Below, in pieces: positions 6,661 through 13,305 of a DNA stretch of 36,314 nt. Source of the DNA: CAZBXE01 sp964496125. GTDB lineage: Bacteria; Chlamydiota; Chlamydiia; Chlamydiales; CAZBXE01. How positions within the stretch are numbered: position 1 is the first letter of the stretch; every line of letters begins with the position of its first letter. A program made the position numbers and the translations under genes. The DNA lies in the NCBI GenBank assembly GCA_964496125.1, contig CAZBXE010000015.1, positions 1 through 36,314 on the forward strand, written 5' to 3'. Under the pieces are notes generated by a model that worked only from the letters and a program-made list of their open reading frames with translations, was not told the DNA's origin and did no database searches.

Positions 6661-6784
6661 TCAACGCTTCGCGGAATATCCGCGAAAGGGCTGCTGTCAA
6701 ACAGCCAAACGGTAACTCGATGAGTTATCAAGGTAGCCGGAAAGCCGAGCTACAAGCCGTCTGCTTTAGCTGACGGTATTTGAC
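6661..6784 (+). ncRNA. HEARO/omega-RNA-like structured element, copy 1
   Basis: A 124-bp segment, identical to 15893-16016, that can fold into five successive hairpins on the plus strand. These are TTCGCGGA-ATA-TCCGCGAA; GGCTG/CAGCC; TAACTC-GAT-GAGTTA; GTAGCCGG-AAAG-CCGAGCTAC; and CCGTCTGC-TTTA-GCTGACGG. The order, the GGTAGC/GCTAC helix and the final CTTTAG-loop hairpin recall HEARO RNA (omega-RNA of IscB/IsrB) and the ends of IS200/IS605 elements, as I remember them. No IscB, IsrB or TnpB gene is present. It lies antisense to the leftward operon. The upstream flank differs from copy 2, as expected if the element moved and if a guide were taken from the flank. The class is inferred; the repeat and the hairpins are seen directly. 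Confidence 0.6.
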
Positions 6785-6927
6785 AGTTCTTTTCTCTCTG
6801 CTATTCGGCAATCGTATTCTGCCTGTGCCTCGTCCGGCAACAGATGCTCGACCTCGATAGCTATTCGTTCGCGGATCGCGTCGGCATCGGCCTCTGTTTC
6901 GTGTTCAACTTTTCCTGTTCTTTGCAT
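6766..6927 (-). CDS. Small hypothetical protein, end replaced by hairpin element
   Basis: 53 residues, ATG 6927, with GAGGTG seven bases upstream, inside the end of the gene above (23-nt overlap). The sequence is charged and helical (QRTGKVEHETEADADAIRER, then EVEHLLPDEAQAEY). The last codons, NTVS and the TAA, come from the hairpin element copy that ends at 6784. The element therefore probably inserted into or just behind this gene and supplied a new end. The family is unknown; tight coupling and the ribosome site support that it is real. Confidence 0.55.
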   Translation of the reverse strand: MQRTGKVEHETEADADAIRERIAIEVEHLLPDEAQAEYDCRIAERKELSNTVS

Positions 6928-7105
6928 CCTGCATCACCTCTTTGACCAATTCTCGATACTCGTTCGAGAACGTGATCGGCTTCTTACATTCTATCGGCAG
7001 CTTTGCCAGACCACTTTTGGTTATCACCGGCGGCTTGAATGATTGCTTTCGCCGCCGGTATTTGCGTCCGATACGTTTCTCGCACTCGCTACAATGAGGC
7101 TTCAA
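6905..7105 (-). CDS. Small basic Cys-containing protein, TTG start
   Basis: About 66 residues. The best start is TTG 7105, six bases after an AGGAGA site, with TTGA overlap of the previous stop; a GTG further upstream lacks a ribosome site. The N terminus reads KPHCSECEKRIGRKYRRRKQ: one CxxC pair followed by a very basic stretch. A later single Cys and KPITFSNEYRELVKEVMQDA complete it. It could be a small zinc-stabilised nucleic-acid binder, though only three cysteines are seen. Family not recognised. Confidence 0.6.
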   Translation of the reverse strand: MKPHCSECEKRIGRKYRRRKQSFKPPVITKSGLAKLPIECKKPITFSNEYRELVKEVMQDAKNRKS

Positions 7106-7434
7106 TTTCGATCTCCTTTCCACATCGCATCGTAGTGCTGACGCATCGCATCGAGTTTATCGAGCATCTTTCTGGCATTGGCATATTGCTCATTCTGTTT
7201 TGGTGTCCGCTCGGCATCAGGAACGGCCTCGATGGTGTGGATCTCCGCGAGCAGCGACCGATACCGAGCCTGACGCTCCGGGTGATTGATGTGCCAATCG
7301 AGGATAGCCTCAAGGCGTGTAATGGCATCGTCAACGCCTTCACCTTCTTCGATCACGGCAGAGAATCCGAGCGTGCGGCTCTCGTAGTTGCCGGTGTTCT
7401 TCTTTTGCTCAAGTCTGATCTCTGTTATGCGCAC
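7102..7434 (-). CDS. Conserved-type small phage protein, function unknown
   Basis: 110 residues. The opening RITEIRLEQKKNTGNYESRT and the following acidic stretch (EEGEGVDDAITRLEAIL) resemble small phage early proteins that carry an N-terminal NYES-type strand pattern and a helix. I recall the pattern but cannot name a family. The C-terminal half is a helical region with LLAEIHTIEAVPDAERTPKQ that probably forms a coiled coil. It overlaps the upstream gene by 10 bases and the downstream gene by 4, inside the leftward operon. Confidence 0.68.
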   Translation of the reverse strand: MRITEIRLEQKKNTGNYESRTLGFSAVIEEGEGVDDAITRLEAILDWHINHPERQARYRSLLAEIHTIEAVPDAERTPKQNEQYANARKMLDKLDAMRQHYDAMWKGDRN

Positions 7435-7775
7435 AGCGGAACCTCCTCCACAGATTCAACTCCGATCTTGCGTTCTTTGAAAGCTGTGATCTCGGCCTCG
7501 ACGGCCATCCAGGCATCGTAGGTTTCGTCGGTGTGCTTATCCCAATATTCACAGGCGGCGGCGTTCGCTCTTTGTGAAAGTTCTTGGAGCTTAGCAACGT
7601 CCGCCGAGAGGTATGGAACGTGGTCGGGGCAGTATTCACCGCAATCGGTCAGTATCCAACCTGCGTCCTCGATCTCTGCGGTCGTGCCTGTCCGTGCCAA
7701 CAGGCAATGCTTGCAGGCAACGATGATCTCTCGTGTCTCATATTCGTAGCGGTCGGTCGTGAAATGGCGTGTCAT
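7425..7775 (-). CDS. Cys/His-rich hypothetical protein, first gene of leftward operon
   Basis: 116 residues, ATG after AAGGAGG. It contains CKHC near residue 21 and CGEYCPDH near 45-52, a possible zinc site made of two Cys pairs plus His, followed by a helical half (DVAKLQELSQRANAAACEYW). It is the first gene read from the leftward promoter near 7830, so it should be made early. No family recognised. The ATGACACGC start matches the ATGAC start used by most genes of this operon. Confidence 0.7.
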   Translation of the reverse strand: MTRHFTTDRYEYETREIIVACKHCLLARTGTTAEIEDAGWILTDCGEYCPDHVPYLSADVAKLQELSQRANAAACEYWDKHTDETYDAWMAVEAEITAFKERKIGVESVEEVPLCA

Positions 7776-7805
7776 TTGGTGTCGTCCTCCTTGTTGACAT
7801 TTCCC

Positions 7806-7834
7806 ACTTTAAGTTAAATCGAAAACCTTGTCAA
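7806..7834 (-). promoter_or_regulatory. Leftward operon promoter
   Basis: On the minus strand TTGACA (7834-7829), a 17-bp spacer and TAAAGT (7811-7806) stand about 30 bp before the first leftward gene. The -35 box lies inside the 9-bp palindromic site at 7827-7835. Confidence 0.6.
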
Positions 7835-7835
7835 G
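7827..7835. promoter_or_regulatory. Operator site CTTGTCAAG
   Basis: A 9-bp palindrome about its centre base, lying on the -35 box of the leftward promoter. It is mirrored by CTTGACAAG at 7865-7873. Probably the binding site of the adjacent repressor. Confidence 0.5.
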
Positions 7836-7864
7836 TCCATAACGTAATTTTTTTTCACTACCCA

Positions 7865-7894
7865 CTTGACAAGATGTTTTAGAAAAAGTAACAA
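7865..7894 (+). promoter_or_regulatory. Rightward promoter with operator CTTGACAAG
   Basis: CTTGACAAG (7865-7873) contains the -35 TTGACA (7866-7871). A 17-bp spacer leads to a weak -10, TAACAA (7889-7894). The start point would fall near 7901, only about five bases before the repressor ATG, and no ribosome site is seen there. This suggests a nearly leaderless repressor mRNA. Confidence 0.45.
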
Positions 7895-7905
7895 TATGGT
7901 GTGTT

Positions 7906-8160
7906 ATGAAAAACATTAACACTCTTTGGGATAATGAGAAGATTCGCGTGGCACGCCAAGCGATAGGTTTTAAGGCAATGGACGCGGCACAACTGCTCCA
8001 GATCACCGGCTCTTATCTATCACAGATCGAAACGGGAGTACTCGCTCCGTCATCGGGTTTGATAGCACGGATGTCGCAAGTGTATCAGCAGCGGCCTGCG
8101 TTCTTTTTGAAAGACGAAAAGGAGGACACAAACAATGTCAACAGTAACAACAACGAGTAA
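7906..8160 (+). CDS. XRE-family (Cro/CI-like) transcription regulator
   Basis: 84 residues. A helix-turn-helix of the Cro/CI/XRE type (HTH_3) covers about residues 8-65: IRVARQAIGFKAMDAAQLLQ, then ITGSYLSQIETG, then MSQVYQQRPAFFLKD. There is no dimerisation or LexA-type peptidase domain, so it is closer in size to Cro than to full CI. It is the first rightward gene beside a divergent promoter pair, whose CTTGWCAAG sites are its likely operators. It lacks a clear ribosome site and may start from a leaderless message. The next gene begins inside its last codons, after AAAGGAGG. It probably sets the balance between the two early operons. Confidence 0.82.
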   Translation: MKNINTLWDNEKIRVARQAIGFKAMDAAQLLQITGSYLSQIETGVLAPSSGLIARMSQVYQQRPAFFLKDEKEDTNNVNSNNNE

Positions 8161-8629
8161 CGCGCCAAAACTTGAAGCGGAATGGCCGGTGGAGCCTGGC
8201 TTTACGATGCCGACCGATCTTGAGATGACGGCAGATGCTCTGGCTCGGAAGATGGCGGAAAGCTCTTACGAGTTCGAGCAGGCGAACCGCGAACTACGGC
8301 AGCTTGAGGATACTCGCGTCTATCGTGAAAAGCAGGTGCGGCTCATTCTGCTTGCCAAGCAATTTATAATGCTCACCGATAAAGGTCTGCGAGAACAGAT
8401 GGATGCCTGCTTTGCCGATCCGAAGTTCAAGTTCACAGAAGCGAGCCTTGATGCGGCGGTATTCATCGAACTTGCTCCGATGATGACGGCGTATAACCGC
8501 TTCGAGCGGATCGCCAAGCAGGCTCAGAAGGAATTTGATATGTATGCCGCACAGGCGATCTTTCTCTCGGCAAAATGGAAGCACGAGAACATCGACCACA
8601 CGGCAACAGGCATAGGCGTCTCGGCTTAG
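8135..8629 (+). CDS. Hypothetical early helical protein
   Basis: 164 residues, ATG after AAAGGAGGACA, overlapping the repressor gene by 26 bases. It is mostly helical, with a coiled-coil-prone stretch (ALARKMAESSYEFEQANREL) and a helical second half. The position between the repressor and the SSB-like gene suggests a role in early DNA metabolism, such as a recombination mediator or nuclease accessory protein, but no motif supports a choice. Family not recognised. Confidence 0.68.
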   Translation: MSTVTTTSNAPKLEAEWPVEPGFTMPTDLEMTADALARKMAESSYEFEQANRELRQLEDTRVYREKQVRLILLAKQFIMLTDKGLREQMDACFADPKFKFTEASLDAAVFIELAPMMTAYNRFERIAKQAQKEFDMYAAQAIFLSAKWKHENIDHTATGIGVSA

Positions 8630-8683
8630 AGAACAAGACCGAATACCACGACAAAACGAACAAAAGGAAGGACAACAAAAATT

Positions 8684-9589
8684 ATGGCCACTTACAAATA
8701 TACAGGCGGCGGATTGGAGTTAGGTGCCGATCTACGCACACTCAACCGCAGCATTTACGTTTCGCTTCGCTCCGGCAAGATATGCGAGACCTCTGACAAG
8801 GAACTGCCCGGATATGTCAAGAGAGTGAACTACGGAATGAACGACACGGCGTATCCATTTTACGCGAAGGAATACGATTCGATCACAGGCTTTATCACCG
8901 ACATCGCTTGGAACGAACACACTTTCGATAACGGCAACAAGGTAACGGGTTGGAAAGTGACGATCAACACGACCAAAGAGGTATTCGTGCTGACGATTTC
9001 GGCGACCGATAGACCGTTCACACGCTTTATGGGAACGGTTCGTGCCGTCGAGTTCGCCAAGCCTGTCTTACTCAAAGCATTCAAAACGCGCAACGCCAAA
9101 ACAGGCAGAGACGACAAGTTCTTGCTCCTTTCGCAGGAAAAGGATGCGGACGGCAAGTTCATCTGGCTTAAAGAGCCTGAACGAGCGCGCTGGCTCAGCC
9201 GTGAACTGATCGACCGATGCAAGGCAGCGGCGGCCAAGAAGGTCGAGCCTGACCTCACAGAAGAGGAACGCGATACTCTCGCGTGGAACGAGGACGGCAC
9301 GATAAATTGGCAGTATCCGTATATCACGCAAAAGACCGACGGCAAATGGTCATTCGATAATTGGACGGAACACCTGCACGAGTGTATGCGGAATGAGGTT
9401 ATTCCTGCCATTGCCGAGGCTAACACCGTTCGCGGCCCGATCGAGATCGAATACGCGCCGGAAGAAACGGCAGATGCGGCGTCGGCAGGTGCGTCAAGCG
9501 GCGGTGGTTTTGGTATCGGCGACAACTTCGACGAGGATGTTCCGCCGGAAGTGGACGGTTACCAAGCTGATGATGACATTCCGTTCTAA
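8684..9589 (+). CDS. Single-stranded DNA-binding protein, SSB-like tail
   Basis: 301 residues. The N-terminal 150 residues are strand-rich with an OB-fold look (TGFITDIAWNEHTFDNGNKV, then GWKVTINTT). The C terminus is a Gly-rich then acidic tail ending DDDIPF, the classic tip by which bacterial SSB proteins recruit partners. A role in coating single-stranded DNA during replication and recombination is therefore likely. It is longer than bacterial SSB (about 170 residues) and in the size range of phage ssDNA-binding proteins. It sits in the rightward replication operon ahead of the initiators and DnaB. The tail is direct evidence; the OB fold is inferred. Confidence 0.72.
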   Translation: MATYKYTGGGLELGADLRTLNRSIYVSLRSGKICETSDKELPGYVKRVNYGMNDTAYPFYAKEYDSITGFITDIAWNEHTFDNGNKVTGWKVTINTTKEVFVLTISATDRPFTRFMGTVRAVEFAKPVLLKAFKTRNAKTGRDDKFLLLSQEKDADGKFIWLKEPERARWLSRELIDRCKAAAAKKVEPDLTEEERDTLAWNEDGTINWQYPYITQKTDGKWSFDNWTEHLHECMRNEVIPAIAEANTVRGPIEIEYAPEETADAASAGASSGGGFGIGDNFDEDVPPEVDGYQADDDIPF

Positions 9590-9632
9590 GCCAAATGATT
9601 GGTCTGCCACAGACAAAAGGAGGACAAGAAAC

Positions 9633-10025
9633 GTGGGCTACATCAACACGAATAGTGCGGGATTGTTCGGAGAGGGGGAAATCCCCTCCTTTCCGCTTTC
9701 ACCGAAAGAGCGCAAAATCGAGATACGCAAACGGAAAGCAAAGCAGGCTTATGACGCAACGAGCGAAGCGTGGAAGAAGGCGACGTATCGGTTTGCCGTC
9801 GAAGAGTATTTGCCAAAGCACGTCGTCTTTCTATTCGAGGAACTGACACAGGCTTACAACGACGCGGCAAAGAGTGGGAAACTACCTATAACGGTCAACG
9901 GCAAGGCGTTCGCAGGGCTGCAAAGAAGGCTGATTAAGGAAGGCAAGATCGCAATCGTCGAGGGAATTACGCGAACAAGATCGAACGGTCAACCAGGGAT
10001 CGTGTATCGGACAGTTACAGAATAA
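9633..10025 (+). CDS. Hypothetical protein with winged-helix-like C-terminal half
   Basis: 130 residues from GTG 9633, which follows AAAGGAGGACAAGAAAC; the frame is open further upstream but only through another gene. The middle has a basic helix (SPKERKIEIRKRKAKQAYD). The C-terminal half, GKLPITVNGKAFAGLQRRL, then KEGKIAIVEG and GIVYRTV, resembles a winged helix of the kind found in phage recombination or replication proteins. Family not recognised. The gene is followed three bases later by a methyltransferase fragment. Confidence 0.66.
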   Translation: MGYINTNSAGLFGEGEIPSFPLSPKERKIEIRKRKAKQAYDATSEAWKKATYRFAVEEYLPKHVVFLFEELTQAYNDAAKSGKLPITVNGKAFAGLQRRLIKEGKIAIVEGITRTRSNGQPGIVYRTVTE

Positions 10026-10027
10026 CT

Positions 10028-10162
10028 ATGACAACTTCACGGATACTTCAAGGCGATGCGTTGAGCGTTCTGACGAGGAAGGAGACTAACAAAAGTGGCA
10101 TATTTGATCGAAGAATCACCGAGGATGCTGATGCCGTCGCTCGCGTTGATGGTGGGCATTAA
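10028..10162 (+). pseudogene. N-terminal fragment of a DNA methyltransferase
   Basis: A frame of 44 codons starts at ATG 10028 with MTTSRILQGDALSVLTRKE. The ILQGDALSVL pattern is typical of the first strand of phage and bacterial DNA adenine/cytosine methyltransferases (R-I-L-x-G-D-x-L-x-x-L). After about 19 residues the similarity ends at the ribosome site of the next gene and the frame runs on as noise. It is best read as the stump left by a deletion. Confidence 0.45.
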
Positions 10163-10439
10163 CGAGGCTTTGGTATTGCAAGAAGTGTATTTCCAATGCA
10201 CACAGCCTCAATCGGGTGTAGTGGATGCAGACGGCAACAAGTGGGTCGGCGGATCGTATCAGACGTGGAAAGACCTGTATTTTCCGTTCTGGGGAGTGCG
10301 CACTATTCAAAACATCTTCCTCTCGCTTGAAAAGAAAGGGTTAATGCTTAAAACGGCACGATTGCTGCATCAATGGGACAACACGAAGTTCTATCGTATA
10401 GATGTCGCGGCTGTCCGAGCTATGCTTGCAAAAGACTGA
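10095..10439 (+). CDS. Phage replication winged-helix protein
   Basis: 114 residues from GTG 10095, after GAAGGAGA. The pattern LIEESPRMLMPSLALMVGIN, then QEVYFQC, then WVGGSYQTWKDLYFPFWGVR and IFLSLEKKGLML is typical of the N-terminal winged-helix domain in phage replication-initiation proteins: the recognition helix follows WKDLYFPFW and the wing follows KKGL. It is short and probably represents only the DNA-binding part. It precedes a second helix-turn-helix initiator and the DnaB helicase, so it probably works with them at the origin. Confidence 0.72.
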   Translation: MAYLIEESPRMLMPSLALMVGINEALVLQEVYFQCTQPQSGVVDADGNKWVGGSYQTWKDLYFPFWGVRTIQNIFLSLEKKGLMLKTARLLHQWDNTKFYRIDVAAVRAMLAKD

Positions 10440-10465
10440 GTTTTGCGTGATTGATAATACCTGCT

Positions 10466-10505
10466 CTTGCGTTATCTTAGAGAATTTGATACTTCTTAAC
10501 GCAAG
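10466..10505 (+). promoter_or_regulatory. Inverted repeat before the replication initiator
   Basis: CTTGCGTTA (10466-10474) and TAACGCAAG (10497-10505) form a perfect 9-bp stem with a 22-nt AT-rich loop. The right arm runs into the AAGGAGA sequence upstream of the next start. It could be an operator, a translation-controlling hairpin or part of a replication origin. Confidence 0.45.
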
Positions 10506-10523
10506 GAGACGACGAAGAAAAAG

Positions 10524-11531
10524 ATGAACAGGATCAAGAGAGTTAAGAACGAGCAGTTCGTCACGATGTCGAACGTGATCTTCTGGGATAAAGGGTTGAG
10601 CCTTAAAGCAAAAGGACTGTATGCGACCGTTATGGGGCTGCCGGATTCGTGGAATTTCACGGTCGCCGGTCTTGCGAAGATCACAAAGGAATCAAGAGAC
10701 GCGATAGCGAGCGGAATTGACGAATTAACGACTTCTGGTTACGTGGTCAAAGAGCGTGTAAAAGACGCTCAAGGACGCTTTACGGGAATGAATTACACTT
10801 TCTTTGAGGTTGCAAGAATTGCGGATTATCCCACTTCGGATAATCCTACTTCGGAAAACGCCGCACAAGTAAGTATTATAAGTATAGTAAACAAAGAATC
10901 TTCTAACGAAGATTCTTCTTATCAAGAAAAACATACACATAATACGCACGCGGGCGCGCGAGGCGACGAAGTCTCCGAAACGAGTGGTGAATCAGACGGT
11001 GAGGATGATCTTCAAGCCGGGGACAACGCACTCAACGTGGAGGATGAATCGGTTCTTTCCTTATCGCCGTCTTCCGAGCGTAGCGAGGGGCTTGAAGAAG
11101 AAAGTCTAGGCGCGGGCGGCGACGCGGCGGCGGATCGCGGCGAGTATGCCGCACTTTTCCCGTATCCGTTCGACCAGCTTTATCACGCTTTTGAGGAATA
11201 TTTCGATAATCAGATCGGATTGTGCCGCATAACTCCGGCTCAGATAGCGTTTCTTGAGCCAGAAACGCCTCTTAAAGACCTCGAAGCGTGGAAAGAGACC
11301 ATAGATACCTATCGAGGCAATTTCAACGCCGAATTGGGGCGTTATTTGCCTGATAAGTTCGCCACCGTGATACAGGTGTTCAAAATGCACCACTCACGCC
11401 TGATGCGCGAACGGCGCGAGACAGGCGTAACGAACGGTCAAAAACACATCCTGAGCATCACAGACCGCGAGAAAGAGGACGCCGCCTACAAGGCACAGAA
11501 CAAACTGACCGCACCGCCGAAAAGCGAGTGA
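10524..11531 (+). CDS. Phage replication initiation protein, HTH_36-type N terminus
   Basis: 335 residues. Residues of about 1-90 form the helix-turn-helix typical of phage and plasmid replication proteins: NEQFVTMSNVIFWDKGLSLK, then AKGLYATVMGLPDSWNFTV and TSGYVVKERVKDAQGRF. A long acidic, low-complexity linker follows (residues of about 115-205, rich in Glu, Asp, Ser and Gly). After it comes a helical C-terminal region with LYHAFEEYFDNQIG, probably the helicase-contact or DnaD-like part. It lies directly before DnaB, as initiator-loader genes usually do. An origin may lie in or beside this gene. Confidence 0.78.
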   Translation: MNRIKRVKNEQFVTMSNVIFWDKGLSLKAKGLYATVMGLPDSWNFTVAGLAKITKESRDAIASGIDELTTSGYVVKERVKDAQGRFTGMNYTFFEVARIADYPTSDNPTSENAAQVSIISIVNKESSNEDSSYQEKHTHNTHAGARGDEVSETSGESDGEDDLQAGDNALNVEDESVLSLSPSSERSEGLEEESLGAGGDAAADRGEYAALFPYPFDQLYHAFEEYFDNQIGLCRITPAQIAFLEPETPLKDLEAWKETIDTYRGNFNAELGRYLPDKFATVIQVFKMHHSRLMRERRETGVTNGQKHILSITDREKEDAAYKAQNKLTAPPKSE

Positions 11532-11551
11532 ATAGGTGGTGAACTTTGGCC

Positions 11552-11593
11552 TTTTGAATTTTGACTTTTGTCTTTTGTCTTCTGAATTTTGCC
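11552..11593 (+). repeat. Heptamer tract TTTTGNN x6
   Basis: Six consecutive 7-bp units (TTTTGAA, TTTTGAC, TTTTGTC twice, TTCTGAA, TTTTGCC) end one base before the DnaB ATG and replace any recognisable ribosome site. Confidence 0.85.
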
Positions 11594-11594
11594 T

Positions 11595-12911
11595 ATGTTC
11601 TATCCTTCCCTACCTGCCGCGATAGATGCCGAGAAGATGCTGATCGGCTCTGCTCTGCTCGATAACGACCGCTTCGGCGATTTCGAGTATCTGACCGAAG
11701 ATCACTTCTATCATCCGACGCACCGAGCCGTGTTCAAAGCGATGCAGGCGCTTCACGCAAAGAGTGAACCGCTCGATGCCGTGATGATCGCCAATGAGAC
11801 CGCAAAACTGAAGAACGGCAGTAACTCTGCTCTGGATGTTCGAGCAACGACCATCGCACAGATCGCGATCGGTATGCCGCAAGGGATAGCCTTGCCGGAG
11901 TATATCGGCCTTGTCGTCGAGAAATACAGGCTCAGGAGCGTCATTCGGAGATTGAACGCCGTGTTGGCAGAGGCATTGCAAGCGGATGCGACCATCGAGG
12001 CGATCACGACGCAGGTCTCTCAGACGGCGGCAGAGGTGGAAGAGTTTGCAGCAAGCGGGTCAAACGGCGGCCTCGGCGGTTTCGATACGTTCGCAACGGT
12101 CATTGATCGGGATGTGATGCCTTACTTGGCAAAGCTGAACTCGCCGGACGGTGTGGCGGATGAAAAGGCGACGACCGGCTTCAACCTGCTTGATAGAAGC
12201 ATCGGCGGCGGCTTTACGAAAGGCGATTTTGTCGTCATCGCAGGTAAGACAAGCTCCGGCAAGAGTGCTTTAGCACTTCAGGCGGCCTTCAATGCGGCAA
12301 AGGCAGGGCATACGGCAGCTTTCCTTGCAGGCGAGATGACAGTAAGAGAGAACGCATTGCGAGTATTGTCGCAGATCACGAAACAGACGAACCTTGCAAG
12401 CGCCGTGCATCTTGACAGGACGGAATACGACCTGATGGTCGAGTGGGCGCAGTATATTAGGGATGTGCCGCTCTACCTGGACCACAGGATCACGGATATA
12501 CGCACACTCGCCGCTCACGCAAGGCAGTTGAAGCGTAAGGCAAATTTGCGGCTTCTCGTGGTGGATTACCTGCAAATATTCAAACCTGACCTTGAGCAAA
12601 ACGGTAAACGATCGCGGTTCGAGGCGATCTCTCAAGTGAGCTTTGACTTGAAAAGGCTTGCTATGGAGCTTGATATAACTGTCATCGGAGTTTCACAGAT
12701 GAACCGCGTCGGCGGCAAGGCGTCGTCTCCGTCAATGCACGATTCGGACGGCTCAAGCCAGATCGAAAAGGATTCGAGCATCTACATAATGGTCAATCGT
12801 GAGGAGAAGACGCCGAACGTGAAGATCGAGATACAGAAAGGCAGGAATACGGGTTTGGCGGCAATGAACGCGACGTTCACCGGCAGATGTGTAAGGTTTG
12901 AGATAGATTGA
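11595..12911 (+). CDS. dnaB: Replicative DNA helicase, DnaB family
   Basis: 438 residues from ATG 11595; no ribosome site is visible because a heptamer tract lies directly in front. The N-terminal helical DnaB domain (DAEKMLIGSALLDNDRFGDF, then YHPTHRAVFKAM) is followed by the RecA-like motor. Walker A is GKTSSGKS at about 217-224, Walker B LLVVDYLQI at about 320-328, then the sensor-like VIGVSQMNR and the C-terminal KGRNTG motif. It should unwind DNA at the phage fork as a hexamer. The length is typical of the family. Translation past the stop would add 32 in-frame residues that repeat the GRNTG motif. Confidence 0.93.
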   Translation: MFYPSLPAAIDAEKMLIGSALLDNDRFGDFEYLTEDHFYHPTHRAVFKAMQALHAKSEPLDAVMIANETAKLKNGSNSALDVRATTIAQIAIGMPQGIALPEYIGLVVEKYRLRSVIRRLNAVLAEALQADATIEAITTQVSQTAAEVEEFAASGSNGGLGGFDTFATVIDRDVMPYLAKLNSPDGVADEKATTGFNLLDRSIGGGFTKGDFVVIAGKTSSGKSALALQAAFNAAKAGHTAAFLAGEMTVRENALRVLSQITKQTNLASAVHLDRTEYDLMVEWAQYIRDVPLYLDHRITDIRTLAAHARQLKRKANLRLLVVDYLQIFKPDLEQNGKRSRFEAISQVSFDLKRLAMELDITVIGVSQMNRVGGKASSPSMHDSDGSSQIEKDSSIYIMVNREEKTPNVKIEIQKGRNTGLAAMNATFTGRCVRFEID

Positions 12912-13010
12912 GTTAAATTGTTCAAGGAAGCACCTCGCGGCAGACTGCCGAAGGCATTGATCGCGTTCCTGGAAGGCAGGAATACGGGCAATGCAAAAGG
13001 GCGACACTAA
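12912..13010 (+). other. In-frame extension after the DnaB stop with repeated GRNTG tail
   Basis: After the helicase TGA the same frame stays open for 32 codons (VKLFKEAPRGRLPKALIAFL, then EGRNTGNAKGRH) to a TAA in the terminator stem. The 16 bp AAGGCAGGAATACGGG occur both in the helicase end (12838-12853) and here (12973-12988). It could be a duplicated old C terminus or a readthrough tail. Confidence 0.4.
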
Positions 13011-13032
13011 CTAAGATTCAAAGTGTCGCCCT
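12998..13032. terminator. Bidirectional terminator between convergent operons
   Basis: AGGGCGACACT (12998-13008) pairs perfectly with AGTGTCGCCCT (13022-13032) around a 13-nt loop. On the minus strand it is followed by TTTT, fitting an intrinsic terminator for the 13059-13957 genes; it may also stop the helicase transcript. Confidence 0.75.
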
Positions 13033-13058
13033 CGTTGGTTGTGATTCTCTCGAACCGT

Positions 13059-13286
13059 TCAGTCCAATCGTTCGATCTCGAACTCGACATCGCTCCCGTC
13101 CAAGCCGAACAATGCCTCACGAGCACCGCCGCCGACGTTGACGGCATACCACGGCGAGCCGAACTTCTTTGCTACGCGGTCAGCGGCCTCTCGCAAGGTG
13201 TGTGCCGATAGAATGGTCGCCGCCGGTGCTTTGCGTCTGCCCGTGAACTCCGGGAAGCGGATCGTAACCTTGAATTTGCGTCTCAT
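13059..13286 (-). CDS. Small hypothetical protein, last gene of the minus block
   Basis: 75 residues from ATG 13286, after GAAGGAGGAGACAAAGCA; the longer upstream frame has no ribosome site. It begins MRRKFKVTIRFPEFTGRRK and continues with LREAADRVAKKFG and an alternating strand end, DVEFEIERLD. The beta-helix-beta pattern suggests a compact alpha/beta fold of the kind seen in small phage conversion proteins. No family recognised. A terminator follows the stop by about 27 bp. Confidence 0.68.
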   Translation of the reverse strand: MRRKFKVTIRFPEFTGRRKAPAATILSAHTLREAADRVAKKFGSPWYAVNVGGGAREALFGLDGSDVEFEIERLD

Positions 13287-13305
13287 TGCTTTGTCTCCTC
13301 CTTCT

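Noticed and set aside
6591..6731. Longer start for the RuvC-like gene
   Set aside because: The extra part runs through the hairpin element copy; the same bases elsewhere are non-coding, and the ATG at 6590 has a strong ribosome site.
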